Assembly: GCA_963931165.1 (NCBI GenBank)
Contig: OZ006985.1
Location: forward strand, 1,178,001 to 1,242,000
Origin: Ornithoclostridium sp944380285
GTDB lineage: Bacteria; Bacillota; Clostridia; Christensenellales; UBA3700
DNA length: 64,000 bases
Direction: 5' to 3'
The translations under genes and the position numbers were made by a program. The notes beneath the pieces are model-generated. The model searched no databases, was not told the origin of the DNA, and worked only from the letters and a program-made list of their open reading frames with translations. Of the stretch, positions 43,503 through 50,806 are shown one piece after another (the first letter of the stretch is position 1; every line of letters starts with the position of its first letter).

Positions 43503-44315
43503 TTATCGACTGTTTTGAGATGAGGGATCGGCAGCGGAGCCTACGCTCTTTTCATGGAGCCTTGCGCCGCAGAACGGGCAGACGTCCTTGTCCGTGACCG
43601 CACCGCAGAACGGACAGCGCACAGAGACGTGAGCGCCCTCTTCGGCGGTCGCCGCCGCCTTTTCCTCTTGCTGCTTTTCACGCTTTTCGACCAGCTTGTC
43701 ATAGCGGTGCACGCGCATCTTGATGTCGATCGTCTTCATCGCGTAGCTTATCGGCTTGTAGATGAGGAAGGTGATCGCCGCGCACAAGAGCCCCTTGAAT
43801 ATGGTATACGGCATGTTGAAGATGAGCAGGCATTCCCACAAACCGTTCACGCCGCCGAAGATCTCTTGATACATGCCGACGATCGCCTCGATCGGCATGA
43901 AGTTTTCGTAGACGGGGTAGGCAATGTAGTAGTTTGTCAGCAGGCTGAGCACGCCCATGATCACCGAGCCGACGACCGACCCGATCAACGCGCCGACGCG
44001 GTCGCGCTTTTTCTTGTAGATCAGACCTGCCGGTACGACAAACAGCACGCCGAGGATGAAGTTGCTCAATTCGCCGACGCCGCCCGTAGTGGTCATAGTC
44101 ACGTTGATCAAATTTTTGATCAGACAGACCAACACTCCCGACACAGGTCCCAAGGCAAAGGACGCGATGAGAGCGGGCACTTCGGAGAAATCGAGTTTGA
44201 TGAAACTCGGCATGAACGGCACCGAAAAAGACAGCGCCATCAGAGCTGCGGACAAAGCCGCGAAAATTGCGGTATATGCGATATACCGACTTTTGGAATA
44301 ATGGAATTTGGACAT
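43503..44315 (-). CDS. ribU: ECF transporter S component RibU (riboflavin) with C-terminal zinc ribbon
   Basis: Substrate-binding membrane subunit for riboflavin uptake; it needs an EcfA-EcfA'-EcfT module encoded elsewhere. The first ~195 residues contain about six membrane helices and the ECF S-component pattern (YIAYTAIFAALSAALMAL, IKLDFSEVPALIASFALGP, IKNLINV). The riboflavin assignment rests on the FMN riboswitch directly upstream. The last ~75 residues are unusual: a charged linker (~200-225), then CPFCG at 234-238 and CPFCG at 246-250, a four-cysteine zinc ribbon not normally present in RibU. It would be cytoplasmic and its role is unknown. Confidence 0.9.
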   Translation of the reverse strand: MSKFHYSKSRYIAYTAIFAALSAALMALSFSVPFMPSFIKLDFSEVPALIASFALGPVSGVLVCLIKNLINVTMTTTGGVGELSNFILGVLFVVPAGLIYKKKRDRVGALIGSVVGSVIMGVLSLLTNYYIAYPVYENFMPIEAIVGMYQEIFGGVNGLWECLLIFNMPYTIFKGLLCAAITFLIYKPISYAMKTIDIKMRVHRYDKLVEKREKQQEEKAAATAEEGAHVSVRCPFCGAVTDKDVCPFCGARLHEKSVGSAADPSSQNSR

Positions 44316-44322
44316 ACCTCAA

Positions 44323-44448
44323 CCTTCCCATCCGGACTATACCGTCGGTCGGGGAATTGCGCCCCGTCGGCGCCGCAGCAATATTTACGGCGTTTGCGGA
44401 CTATACCGCCGGTGGAGAATTTCACTCCGCCTCAAGTCTGAGATAAAC
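44323..44448 (-). promoter_or_regulatory. FMN riboswitch (RFN element) of ribU
   Basis: On the minus strand the conserved RFN blocks appear in order: GGCGGAGTGAAATTCTCCAC, CCGGCGGTATAGTCCGC, a variable hairpin, GCAATTCCCCGACCGACGG and TATAGTCCGGATGGGAAGG. The outer stem pairs CTCAGACTT with AAGGTTGAG. That 3' strand contains the GGAAGG/GAGG ribosome-site sequence just before ATG (44315). FMN binding should therefore hide the ribosome site: translational repression is inferred. Confidence 0.93.
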
Positions 44449-44450
44449 TC

Positions 44451-44479
44451 ATTATGAAACGTTTGCGCAAAAAAGTCAA
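44451..44479 (-). promoter_or_regulatory. Promoter of ribU, overlapping the divergent tsaE promoter
   Basis: On the minus strand, TTGACT (plus 44474-44479), a 17-bp spacer, CATAAT (plus 44451-44456). The -35 box of the plus-strand tsaE promoter (44463-44468) lies inside this spacer. Confidence 0.75.
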
Positions 44480-44491
44480 GCGTTGTATAAT
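44463..44491 (+). promoter_or_regulatory. Promoter of tsaE (leaderless)
   Basis: TTGCGC (44463-44468), a 17-bp spacer, perfect TATAAT (44486-44491), then 6 nt (ATCTGT) to ATG 44498. Confidence 0.75.
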
Positions 44492-44497
44492 ATCTGT

Positions 44498-44917
44498 ATG
44501 AAAATGATCTCGAGATGCGAAAAAGACACCTTTGCGCTTGCCGCCGACGTCGCGAAGACATTGCGCGCCGGCGATGTGATCTTGCTGCACGGCGAGCTCG
44601 GCGCGGGCAAGACCACGTTCACCAAGGGACTTGCCAAGGCGCTCGGGATAGAGGAGACGGTGACCAGCCCCACATTCAACTATGTCAAGGAATATCAAGG
44701 CGGCAGGCTGCCCCTATTTCACTTTGACATGTACCGCGTGTCCGACGCCGACGAGGTGTACGAGCTCGGTCTTGAGGAATATTTTTACCGCGGCGGAGTG
44801 GTCGTCGTCGAGTGGAACAAGTTCGACGGCATAGAGCGTCCGATCGAGGTGAGCATACGCTCGCTCGGCGGGGACGTCAGGGAGATAGAGATCGATGACA
44901 AACGTATTGACGGTTGA
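44498..44917 (+). CDS. tsaE: tRNA threonylcarbamoyladenosine biosynthesis ATPase TsaE
   Basis: ATPase of the TsaB-TsaD-TsaE complex that makes the t6A37 modification of ANN-decoding tRNAs. The 139 residues have Walker A HGELGAGKTTFTKGLAKAL (~31-49), TSPTFNYVKEY, and VVVVEWNKFD near 100. ATG 44498 lies 6 nt after the -10 box, giving a leaderless start; an in-frame TTG at 44483 lies upstream of the expected transcription start and is rejected. It overlaps tsaB by 23 bases. Confidence 0.95.
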   Translation: MKMISRCEKDTFALAADVAKTLRAGDVILLHGELGAGKTTFTKGLAKALGIEETVTSPTFNYVKEYQGGRLPLFHFDMYRVSDADEVYELGLEEYFYRGGVVVVEWNKFDGIERPIEVSIRSLGGDVREIEIDDKRIDG

Positions 44918-45473
44918 TTGCAGTGCGGACGAACTGATCGTCTGTGCGGTCTTCGGCGGAGCGTACGCCGAGAGCCGCAGCGGAGGCGCGCAAAGGCATA
45001 ACGGCGCGGTGCTCGGCTGCGTCGACAAGGTGATGACCGCGCTCGGCGCAAAGCCGTCCGACTTCGACGCGTTCGCGGCGGTCGTCGGTCCCGGGTCGTT
45101 CACCGGCATCAGGATAGGGGTGGCGACGATCAAGGCGCTGTGTCTTGCGACCGGCAAGCCGTCCGTCGCGATAGACGCTCTCGAAGCGATCGCGTACGGC
45201 GAGGGGGAGTGCATTGCCGCGATCGACGCGCGCAACGGCAATTGCTATGCCGCGCGATTTGACAAAGAGGGCAATATGCTCGAAGAAAAGCTCATGCCGC
45301 GAGCGCAAGCGGACGCCGCAGGCGTGGCTGTGATCGACGCGCGCCCCGACGACATAGGCAAGAGGCTGACCGCGATCGCGGTCGAGAAGGTCGAGGCAAA
45401 GCGGTTCGACGCCGCGCTCGAGCCCAAATATCTGCGCAAGTCGCAGGCGGAGAGGATGAAGGACGGTGACTGA
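44895..45473 (+). CDS. tsaB: tRNA threonylcarbamoyladenosine biosynthesis protein TsaB
   Basis: Inactive TsaD-like scaffold needed for t6A synthesis. The 192 residues begin VLTVDCSADELIVCA and contain VGPGSFTGIRIGVATIKALC, the TsaB signature. The tsaE-tsaB-rimI order is standard; tsaD is not in the window. The stop overlaps the GTG start of the acetyltransferase gene. Confidence 0.95.
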   Translation: MTNVLTVDCSADELIVCAVFGGAYAESRSGGAQRHNGAVLGCVDKVMTALGAKPSDFDAFAAVVGPGSFTGIRIGVATIKALCLATGKPSVAIDALEAIAYGEGECIAAIDARNGNCYAARFDKEGNMLEEKLMPRAQADAAGVAVIDARPDDIGKRLTAIAVEKVEAKRFDAALEPKYLRKSQAERMKDGD

Positions 45474-45900
45474 ATTTGAGGATATGACCGCGGCGCACGC
45501 CGCCGATATCGCCGCGATAGAGCGCGCGACCTTCGCCGAGCCGTGGAGCGAAAAGTCGATCGCCGCGCTCGCCGACGATCCCAAGGCGATCGCCCGAGTG
45601 CTCGTCAGGGACGGCAAAGTCGCCGCCTATTACAGCATGTACGTCGTCGCCGGCGAAGGGTTTGTCAACAACCTCGCCGTTGCGCCCGACATGCGCGGCA
45701 GAGGCGTCGGCAATTCGCTCATGCAAGACATGATGTACGCCGCGTCGCTTTCAGGCGTGACTGCGGTCACGCTCGAGGTGAGGGAGAGCAATTCCGCCGC
45801 CCGCGCCCTCTACGAAAAGTTCGGCTTCAAATCGGCGGGCATTCGCAAAAATTTTTATCCCGACAAGGAAAACGCGGTCATCTATTGGCTGAATATTTGA
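45466..45900 (+). CDS. rimI: Ribosomal protein S18-alanine N-acetyltransferase RimI
   Basis: GNAT-family N-terminal acetyltransferase. The 144 residues show the acetyl-CoA site VAPDMRGRGVGNSLMQDM (Q/RxxGxG/A) and LEVRESNSAARALYEKFGF, a typical RimI ending. The GTG start overlaps the tsaB stop (GTGACTGA); an ATG at 45484 is an alternative but lacks a better ribosome site. Confidence 0.92.
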   Translation: MTEFEDMTAAHAADIAAIERATFAEPWSEKSIAALADDPKAIARVLVRDGKVAAYYSMYVVAGEGFVNNLAVAPDMRGRGVGNSLMQDMMYAASLSGVTAVTLEVRESNSAARALYEKFGFKSAGIRKNFYPDKENAVIYWLNI

Positions 45901-45980
45901 AGTCGGCGCGTCGACCGCAATATATCATATGATATATAGACGGTAAGCGGCGGCGAATTTTGACAAATTGCGCAAAATGT

Positions 45981-46009
45981 TTGACGTTGTGGGACGGGGG
46001 TTGTATAAT
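45981..46009 (+). promoter_or_regulatory. Promoter of thiT
   Basis: TTGACG (45981-45986), a 17-bp spacer, TATAAT (46004-46009). Transcription should start about 46016, just before the TPP aptamer. Confidence 0.85.
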
Positions 46010-46016
46010 AGGGGAC

Positions 46017-46142
46017 GGCTAGGGGTGCCGCGACCTCATCGCGGCTGAGAAATACCCTTTGAACTTGTCGAGTCAGCACTCGCGTAAGGAAGCAAAAATC
46101 TTTCCGGTATTTTGAGTTCTCCTAAGCCAAGGAGATTTTTTT
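46017..46142 (+). promoter_or_regulatory. TPP riboswitch of thiT with expression platform
   Basis: The THI-box core is visible: AGGGGTGCC near 46021, GGCTGAGAAATACCC, GAACTTGTCGAGTCAG and a closing GCGTAAGGAAGC near 46082. Downstream, TTCTCC (46117-46122) pairs with GGAGA (46131-46135), which contains the ribosome site, and seven T follow before ATG. The same hairpin could therefore act as a weak terminator or by hiding the ribosome site. It should be formed when TPP is bound. Confidence 0.92.
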
Positions 46143-47225
46143 ATGTTCGGTCAAACTTTGATCGGCGCGGATTACACCGCCTATTTCAATTTTGACTCAT
46201 TCCTCGGCACGACGGTGTGCTTGGGGCTGATCTTGCTTGCGGCGCTCGTCGTCGCGGTCGCGGTGACGTGGTTTGTCCGCCGTGACAAGATGCGCCCCGT
46301 GGTGACGGTTTGCGTAGGCTTGATGTTGCTGTACGCGGTCGCGGTGGCGGTCGCCAACATCGTCAAGGACTTCAAAGAGGGCGAGACCTACACCGAGGAC
46401 TATCAGGCGGTGCTGATCGCGATCGTCGTCATCTTGGTGGTCGGCATAGCGATCTTGTTCGCGCTCATCGACCGCAAGCAGCATACGGGCAGGGCGCACA
46501 CGATGTCGGTCGTCTATGCGGCGGTCTGCATCGCGCTGGCGTTCGGTCTGTCGTATGTCAAGATGTATGACGCGCCGTACGGCGGCTCGGTGACGCTGTT
46601 CTCGCTGCTGCCGATCGCGCTCTATTCGTACATGTTCGGCATTCGCAAGGGTGTGCTTTGCGGGCTTGTCTACGGCATGCTCAACTCGGTGCAGGATCCG
46701 TGGATCGTCAACCCGCTGCAATTCATCCTCGACTATCCGCTCGCGTTCACGATGGTGGGGTTGTGCGGAGGGCTGTTCCGCAAGGTGTTCGACCGCTTGA
46801 AGGCGATCCCCGACGTCGTCCGCGACGGCATCGCGCTGTCGCTCGGGATATTGTGCGGCGTGACGCTGCGCTACTTTTGCCACGTCGTCTCGGGCGCGGT
46901 CTATTTCGGCGAATACGCCGCCGATTACGGCTTTGCCAACGAGTGGACCTATTCGTTCGTCTACAACGCGCTGTATGTGTTCCCGGACGGCGCGATCTGC
47001 GTGCTGGGCGCGTTCATATTGATGGCGAGCAAGTATATGCGCAATCAAATGTACAAGGTCATCGGCGATTACGAAAGAGGCGTGACGCACGCAGCGGCGG
47101 AAAAGTTCTCCGCGGTCGAGGAGAGGCTCGAAGAGGGCGACGAGGTCGAAGAGAGCCTCAAAGAAAAAGAGGGAGCCGAGACCGGCGCAGGCGACGGCAA
47201 GCCGAACGGCGGCGAAAAGGCATAA
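46143..47225 (+). CDS. thiT: ECF transporter S component ThiT (thiamine), N-terminally extended
   Basis: Thiamine-binding membrane subunit; partner ECF module not in window. The ThiT domain spans ~118-320 with SLLPIALYSYMFGIRKGVLC, GMLNSVQDPWIVNPLQFILD and FCHVVSGAVYFGEYA, matching the substrate-binding helices of known ThiT. Two features are atypical. First, three extra hydrophobic helices (~20-44, 52-70, 88-108) precede it. Second, an acidic, lysine/glutamate-rich tail follows (~325-360). Typical ThiT has ~190 residues; this one has 360. The TPP riboswitch supports the assignment. Confidence 0.9.
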   Translation: MFGQTLIGADYTAYFNFDSFLGTTVCLGLILLAALVVAVAVTWFVRRDKMRPVVTVCVGLMLLYAVAVAVANIVKDFKEGETYTEDYQAVLIAIVVILVVGIAILFALIDRKQHTGRAHTMSVVYAAVCIALAFGLSYVKMYDAPYGGSVTLFSLLPIALYSYMFGIRKGVLCGLVYGMLNSVQDPWIVNPLQFILDYPLAFTMVGLCGGLFRKVFDRLKAIPDVVRDGIALSLGILCGVTLRYFCHVVSGAVYFGEYAADYGFANEWTYSFVYNALYVFPDGAICVLGAFILMASKYMRNQMYKVIGDYERGVTHAAAEKFSAVEERLEEGDEVEESLKEKEGAETGAGDGKPNGGEKA

Positions 47226-47251
47226 TTTCGCAAAAAAGCGGTGCAAAAAAG

Positions 47252-47280
47252 TTGACATCGCCGCAAAGATAGGATATTAT
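47252..47280 (+). promoter_or_regulatory. Promoter of infC-rpmI-rplT
   Basis: TTGACA (47252-47257), a 17-bp spacer, TATTAT (47275-47280). It is followed by a ~140-nt leader. Confidence 0.85.
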
Positions 47281-47286
47281 ATTAGA

Positions 47287-47415
47287 GCAAACGAAGCAGA
47301 ACGAGGTTCTCACCCGTCGGCAATTGCGTCGGACGCGGTTCAAATTCGCAAAGGTCACGGCTTGCCGTGCGCGTATTTCGAGTCCGAATTCTGTTTCGGG
47401 CTCGAATTATTTTTC
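47287..47415 (+). promoter_or_regulatory. Candidate L20/infC leader with attenuator
   Basis: The leader contains a CACGG/CCGTG hairpin (47356-47369) and a 12-bp hairpin (47377-47388 with 47395-47406, TTCGAGTCCGAA against TTCGGGCTCGAA, one G-U pair) followed by TTATTTTTC. The second looks like an intrinsic terminator 10 bases before the infC ribosome site. Firmicutes infC operons are controlled by L20 at such leaders; that mechanism is inferred here. Confidence 0.65.
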
Positions 47416-47429
47416 GGAGGACTACGGCT

Positions 47430-47942
47430 ATCAAAGAACTGCTGATCAACCACCAAATCAGGGAAAGAGAAGTCAGACTGCTCGACACCGACGGCGCCCA
47501 ATTGGGCATCATGTCATCGCGCGAGGCTGCCGCCATCGCCGATTCCAAGGAGCTCGACCTTGTGCTCATTTCGCCGACCGCGAAGCCGCCCGTGTGCAAG
47601 ATCATGGACTACGGCAAGTACAAGTACGAGATGATCAAGCGCGAGAAGGAGAACAAGAAGAACCAAAAGGTCGTCGAGATCAAAGAGGTCCGCTTGTCCG
47701 CGACCATCGACACCGGTGACATGGTCACCAAGTCCAAGCAGGCGCTCAAATTCCTCGGTGAAGAGAACAGGGTCAAAGTCTCGCTGAGGCTCAGAGGCAG
47801 ACAGATGGCGCGTCCCGAACTTGCAGTCAAAGTCATGCAAGAATTTTTCGAGATGGTCAAAGAAAAAGCGCAAATGGAAAAGGCTCCCATTCAGGACGGC
47901 CGCAACATCACGATGATGCTTGCACCCATTGCGAAAAAATAA
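47430..47942 (+). CDS. infC: Translation initiation factor IF-3, predicted AUC start
   Basis: Binds the 30S subunit and checks initiator tRNA and start codon. The predicted protein is 170 residues: KELLINHQIREREVRLLDTD at the N-terminus, IMDYGKYKYEMIKREKENKK as the linker, and the C-terminal domain with ETIDTGD-like and RLRGRQMARPELA segments. No ATG or normal start lies at the expected place. GGAGG (47416-47420) has optimal 9-nt spacing to ATC 47430, which opens the conserved sequence. infC commonly uses AUU/AUC/AUA so that IF-3 represses its own translation. An upstream GTG (47367) would read through the attenuator hairpin and add non-homologous residues. Confidence 0.95.
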   Translation: MKELLINHQIREREVRLLDTDGAQLGIMSSREAAAIADSKELDLVLISPTAKPPVCKIMDYGKYKYEMIKREKENKKNQKVVEIKEVRLSATIDTGDMVTKSKQALKFLGEENRVKVSLRLRGRQMARPELAVKVMQEFFEMVKEKAQMEKAPIQDGRNITMMLAPIAKK

Positions 47943-47960
47943 ATATCGGAGGATAACATC

Positions 47961-48149
47961 ATGCCCAAGCAAAAGACCAAGAGCGGCGCGAAGAAGCGTT
48001 TCAGCTTGACCGCAACCGGCAAAATCAAGAGAGCTAAGATGAACAGAAGGCATATCCTTAGCAAGAAAGCACCCAAGAGAAAGCGCGGCCTCAGAAAGGC
48101 GGCTTTCGTCGACAGCACCCAACAAAAGACGATCAAGGACTTGATCTGA
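47961..48149 (+). CDS. rpmI: 50S ribosomal protein L35
   Basis: A 62-residue basic protein beginning MPKQKTKSGAKKRFSLTATG and containing NRRHILSKKAPKRKRGLR, both L35 signatures. It is preceded by GGAGG and lies 18 bases after infC. Confidence 0.97.
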   Translation: MPKQKTKSGAKKRFSLTATGKIKRAKMNRRHILSKKAPKRKRGLRKAAFVDSTQQKTIKDLI

Positions 48150-48162
48150 CGGAGGTATAGAT

Positions 48163-48507
48163 ATGAGGATCAAAAGAGGCGTAAACGCAATCAAGAAGCG
48201 CAGAAAGATATTGAAGCAAGCCAAGGGGTATTGGGGCGCCAAGTCCAAACTCTACCGCGTCGCGCGTCAAGCGGTGATGAAGTCGCAAATGTATGCGTAC
48301 GTCGGCAGAAAGAACAAGAAGAGAGACTTCCGCAAGCTCTGGATCGCGCGTATCAACGCGGCTGCCCGTATGAACGGACTTTCTTACAGCAAGTTCATGT
48401 ACGGCTTGAAGAAGAACGGCATCGACCTCAACCGCAAGGTTTTGGCGGACCTCGCCGTCAACGACGCGGCGGCGTTCGCGACGCTGTGCGAGAAGGCGAA
48501 GGCGTAA
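48163..48507 (+). CDS. rplT: 50S ribosomal protein L20
   Basis: A 114-residue L20, essential for early 50S assembly and the operon's likely autorepressor. It begins MRIKRGVNAIKKRRKILKQA and contains GYWGAKSKLYRVARQAVMK and RKLWIARINAAARMNGLSYS. GGAGG lies 9 bases ahead. A large inverted repeat begins 13 bases after its stop. Confidence 0.97.
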   Translation: MRIKRGVNAIKKRRKILKQAKGYWGAKSKLYRVARQAVMKSQMYAYVGRKNKKRDFRKLWIARINAAARMNGLSYSKFMYGLKKNGIDLNRKVLADLAVNDAAAFATLCEKAKA

Positions 48508-48520
48508 GGGCTCCGCTTTT

Positions 48521-48617
48521 AGGGGCAACCCGAAAATAACGCATCGAATCGCAACGGACGTGATTGCAAATTGCAATCACGTCCGTTTCTCATACTTGCT
48601 ATTTTCGGTTTTCCCCT
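48521..48617. repeat. Long palindromic repeat R1, copy 1
   Basis: A ~97-bp self-complementary sequence. Outer arms AGGGGCAACCCGAAAATAAC and its near complement GCTATTTTCGGTTTTCCCCT enclose a perfect inner palindrome, ACGGACGTGATTGC / GCAATCACGTCCGT. It may serve as the rplT terminator. A second copy is at 49099-49195. Confidence 0.85.
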
Positions 48618-48639
48618 AAAATACCCCTTCCCACGCGGC

Positions 48640-49090
48640 ACGCTCATTCTCCATTCGCGACCGCGCAATGGGAAGTCCCCGAAGAGCGCGATCGTTCGGG
48701 GACTTCGTTATCGTATCTCGCCCAAACGCGGTTGGGCGAGATGAAATCACCGCATTATTCTCGAAAAGCGATGTTTTGTTTTTTTGTAATGCGGATGAAG
48801 TAGGTTTTTAACTCTGCTGCCTCCACGAGGCCACCAAAGTGCTCATCGCTTGAATCAAAGGCGCACCGAAAGGCGCGCCTTTTTCATACAAGCGGCACTT
48901 TGGTTCCCCCTCAATACTCCCCCTCCGGCACGACAAGCGCTCGCTCACCGCTCGCGGTCGCGCAAGGGGAAGTCCCCGAAGAGCGCGGTCGTTCGGGAAC
49001 TTCGTTATCGAGTCGCGCGGGAAGCGCGGTTCCGCGCGACGGTTGTCGTCGGTTTATCCGCTTGAACAGGGCTTTGTCTTTGACATTTTA
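48640..49090. repeat. Two-copy hairpin-pair module R2 between the R1 copies
   Basis: Copy 1 (about 48655-48742) has GAAGTCCCCGAA/TTCGGGGACTTC, then TCTCGCCCAA/TTGGGCGAGA. Copy 2 (about 48955-49043) has the same first hairpin with one change, then GTCGCGCGG/CCGCGCGAC with a matching GCGCGG-type loop. The second hairpin differs in sequence but keeps its pairing. Between the copies lie an AAGGCGC...GCGCCTTTTT terminator-like hairpin (about 48868-48893) and no gene. Confidence 0.75.
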
Positions 49091-49098
49091 TGAGGATT

Positions 49099-49195
49099 TT
49101 TGGCAACCCGAAAATAACGCATCGAATCGCAACGGACGTGATTGCAAATCGCGATCACGTCCGTTTCTCATACTCGCTATTTTCGGTTTTCCCCT
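49099..49195. repeat. Long palindromic repeat R1, copy 2
   Basis: Nearly identical to 48521-48617, with an inner palindrome ACGGACGTGATTGC / GCGATCACGTCCGT. It lies just upstream of the ATPase gene promoter. Confidence 0.85.
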
Positions 49196-49268
49196 AAAAT
49201 ACCCCTTCTCGCGGAACAAAAATAAGACAAAGAATGGCAATCGGTGTCAATTTTGGCGATTTTGAGTG

Positions 49269-49297
49269 TTGACAATATGCAATTTTTCGGTTATAAT
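49269..49297 (+). promoter_or_regulatory. Consensus promoter of the DUF4143 ATPase gene
   Basis: TTGACA (49269-49274), a 17-bp spacer, TATAAT (49292-49297): an exact vegetative consensus. Confidence 0.9.
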
Positions 49298-49334
49298 GGA
49301 GTTAGAATCCAATTTAACAGAAAAAGAGGTGGTC

Positions 49335-50555
49335 ATGTATATATCTCGACACATCGAAACGACGATCGAAAAGATGTTCTCGGCGTTCCCGTCCGTACTT
49401 GTCACGGGTCCGAGGCAGGTGGGCAAGAGCACATTGTTGTTTAACAAGTTTGCGGGGATGAAATATGTTTCGCTTGACGATCCGCTGCAATTGCTGGCGC
49501 TCAAGCAAGATCCGATCGGTTACTTCAAGTTGCGCGGCACGCCTCTGATCGTTGACGAAGTGCAGCGCGTGCCCGAATGTTTTGCTGTGTTTAAGCATAT
49601 GATCGATCGCGACCGCAGGGCAGGGATGTATCTGCTGACCGGCTCACAGCGCTTTGAATTGATGAAGGGTGTCAGCGAAAGTTTGGCAGGGCGTATAGGG
49701 GTTGTGAATATGCTTGGTTTGAGCGATCGCGAGATATACGGCGACCCGTTCCGCGAGCCGTTTTTGCCGACGGAGAGCTATTTGCTCGGGCGCAACAGCG
49801 AGATCCCGTGCGATTTGACCGAGCTGTGGAAACGCATACATCGCGGCAGCATGCCCGAGCTTTATTCCAACGATCGCATGGAGTGGGAGCGATACTACGC
49901 CGCCTATGTAGACACCTATATCGAACGCGACGTCAAACAATTGAGCGCGGTGGGCGATACGTTGGTCTTTGCGCGGTTCATGGTCGTGCTGGCGAGCAGA
50001 ACGGGCGAATTGCTCAACGAGGCTGCACTTGCACGCGAAGTCGGCGTGGACAACAAGACGATCAAAAGCTGGCTGTCCATCTTGCAGGCTTCGGGGGTGA
50101 TCTATCTCTTGCGCCCATTCTCGCTCAACATCGGCAAGCGCGTGGTCAAGGCGCCCAAGCTCTATTTCACCGACACCGGGCTTGTCGCCTATCTCTGCCG
50201 CTGGTTTACGCCCGAAACGTTGGCAAACGGCGCGATGTCGGGCGCGGTCTACGAGACGTTCATCGTCAGCGAGGTGATCAAATCCTATCTCAACGCAGGC
50301 AAAGAGCCGGACATCTATTACTTCCGCAACACGGACGGGCAGGAGGTCGATCTGCTGTTCTATCGCGATGGCACGCTGTATCCTGCGGAGATCAAAAAGA
50401 CGTCGTCTCCCAACATCAAAGACGTCAAGCACTTCAAGGCGCTTGCGTCATCCTTTCCCGCGGTGAAGATAGGCGAGGGCGGCGTGATCTGCAACGCCGA
50501 CGATCTTCTGCCGCTGGGCGACGGAGTGAAGATCATACCTTTCACATACATCTGA
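49335..50555 (+). CDS. AAA-type ATPase with DUF4143 (PD-(D/E)XK-like) domain
   Basis: A 406-residue member of the ATPase/DUF4143 family. The N-terminal AAA domain has Walker A GPRQVGKST (25-33) and Walker B PLIVDEVQ (70-77), plus sensor-like LLTGSQRFELM. The C-terminal DUF4143 domain includes a helix-turn-helix-like stretch (LNEAALAREVGVDNKTIKSW) and GQEVDLLFY...LYPAEIKKT, a D...ExK pattern of restriction-like nucleases. The family is widespread and often patchily distributed; the function is unproven. ATG 49335 follows AGAGGTGG. It stands alone in an accessory stretch between rplT and yitT. Confidence 0.88.
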   Translation: MYISRHIETTIEKMFSAFPSVLVTGPRQVGKSTLLFNKFAGMKYVSLDDPLQLLALKQDPIGYFKLRGTPLIVDEVQRVPECFAVFKHMIDRDRRAGMYLLTGSQRFELMKGVSESLAGRIGVVNMLGLSDREIYGDPFREPFLPTESYLLGRNSEIPCDLTELWKRIHRGSMPELYSNDRMEWERYYAAYVDTYIERDVKQLSAVGDTLVFARFMVVLASRTGELLNEAALAREVGVDNKTIKSWLSILQASGVIYLLRPFSLNIGKRVVKAPKLYFTDTGLVAYLCRWFTPETLANGAMSGAVYETFIVSEVIKSYLNAGKEPDIYYFRNTDGQEVDLLFYRDGTLYPAEIKKTSSPNIKDVKHFKALASSFPAVKIGEGGVICNADDLLPLGDGVKIIPFTYI

Positions 50556-50587
50556 AATTCTCAACAAAATTAGTTGTTTTGGCAAGT

Positions 50588-50628
50588 GAAAAGCGGCTTT
50601 GAGATTGTTTTTCAAAACCGCTTTTTCG
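50588..50628 (+). terminator. Terminator after the ATPase gene
   Basis: AAAGCGG and CCGCTTTTTC with TTTGA/TTCAAA inside form a long stem with a T-run. Confidence 0.75.
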
Positions 50629-50638
50629 CTCTGCCTAA

Positions 50639-50663
50639 GGTATCGAAGATACTATTCGATACC
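50639..50663. promoter_or_regulatory. Candidate operator palindrome O1
   Basis: GGTATCGAA-N7-TTCGATACC, a perfect 9-bp inverted repeat followed by CAAAAT, upstream of the lipoprotein promoter. Confidence 0.6.
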
Positions 50664-50762
50664 CAAAATTTGCGATTTTTCGCCCGAAAATCGAGGATAA
50701 TGGACATATGTGTATGATTTAGAGGGTTTTAGAGGTCAAAAATTTTAATTTTTCATAATCTA

Positions 50763-50792
50763 TTGACATAGAATAATATCCAAGTTTATAAT
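50763..50792 (+). promoter_or_regulatory. Promoter of the InlB-repeat lipoprotein gene
   Basis: TTGACA (50763-50768), an 18-bp spacer, TATAAT (50787-50792). Transcription is expected near 50799. Confidence 0.8.
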
Positions 50793-50806
50793 ATAGATGC
50801 AAAGTA

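Noticed and set aside
47367..47429. GTG 47367 as the infC start
   Set aside because: It would translate through the attenuator hairpin and the ribosome site, adding arginine-rich residues absent from IF-3.
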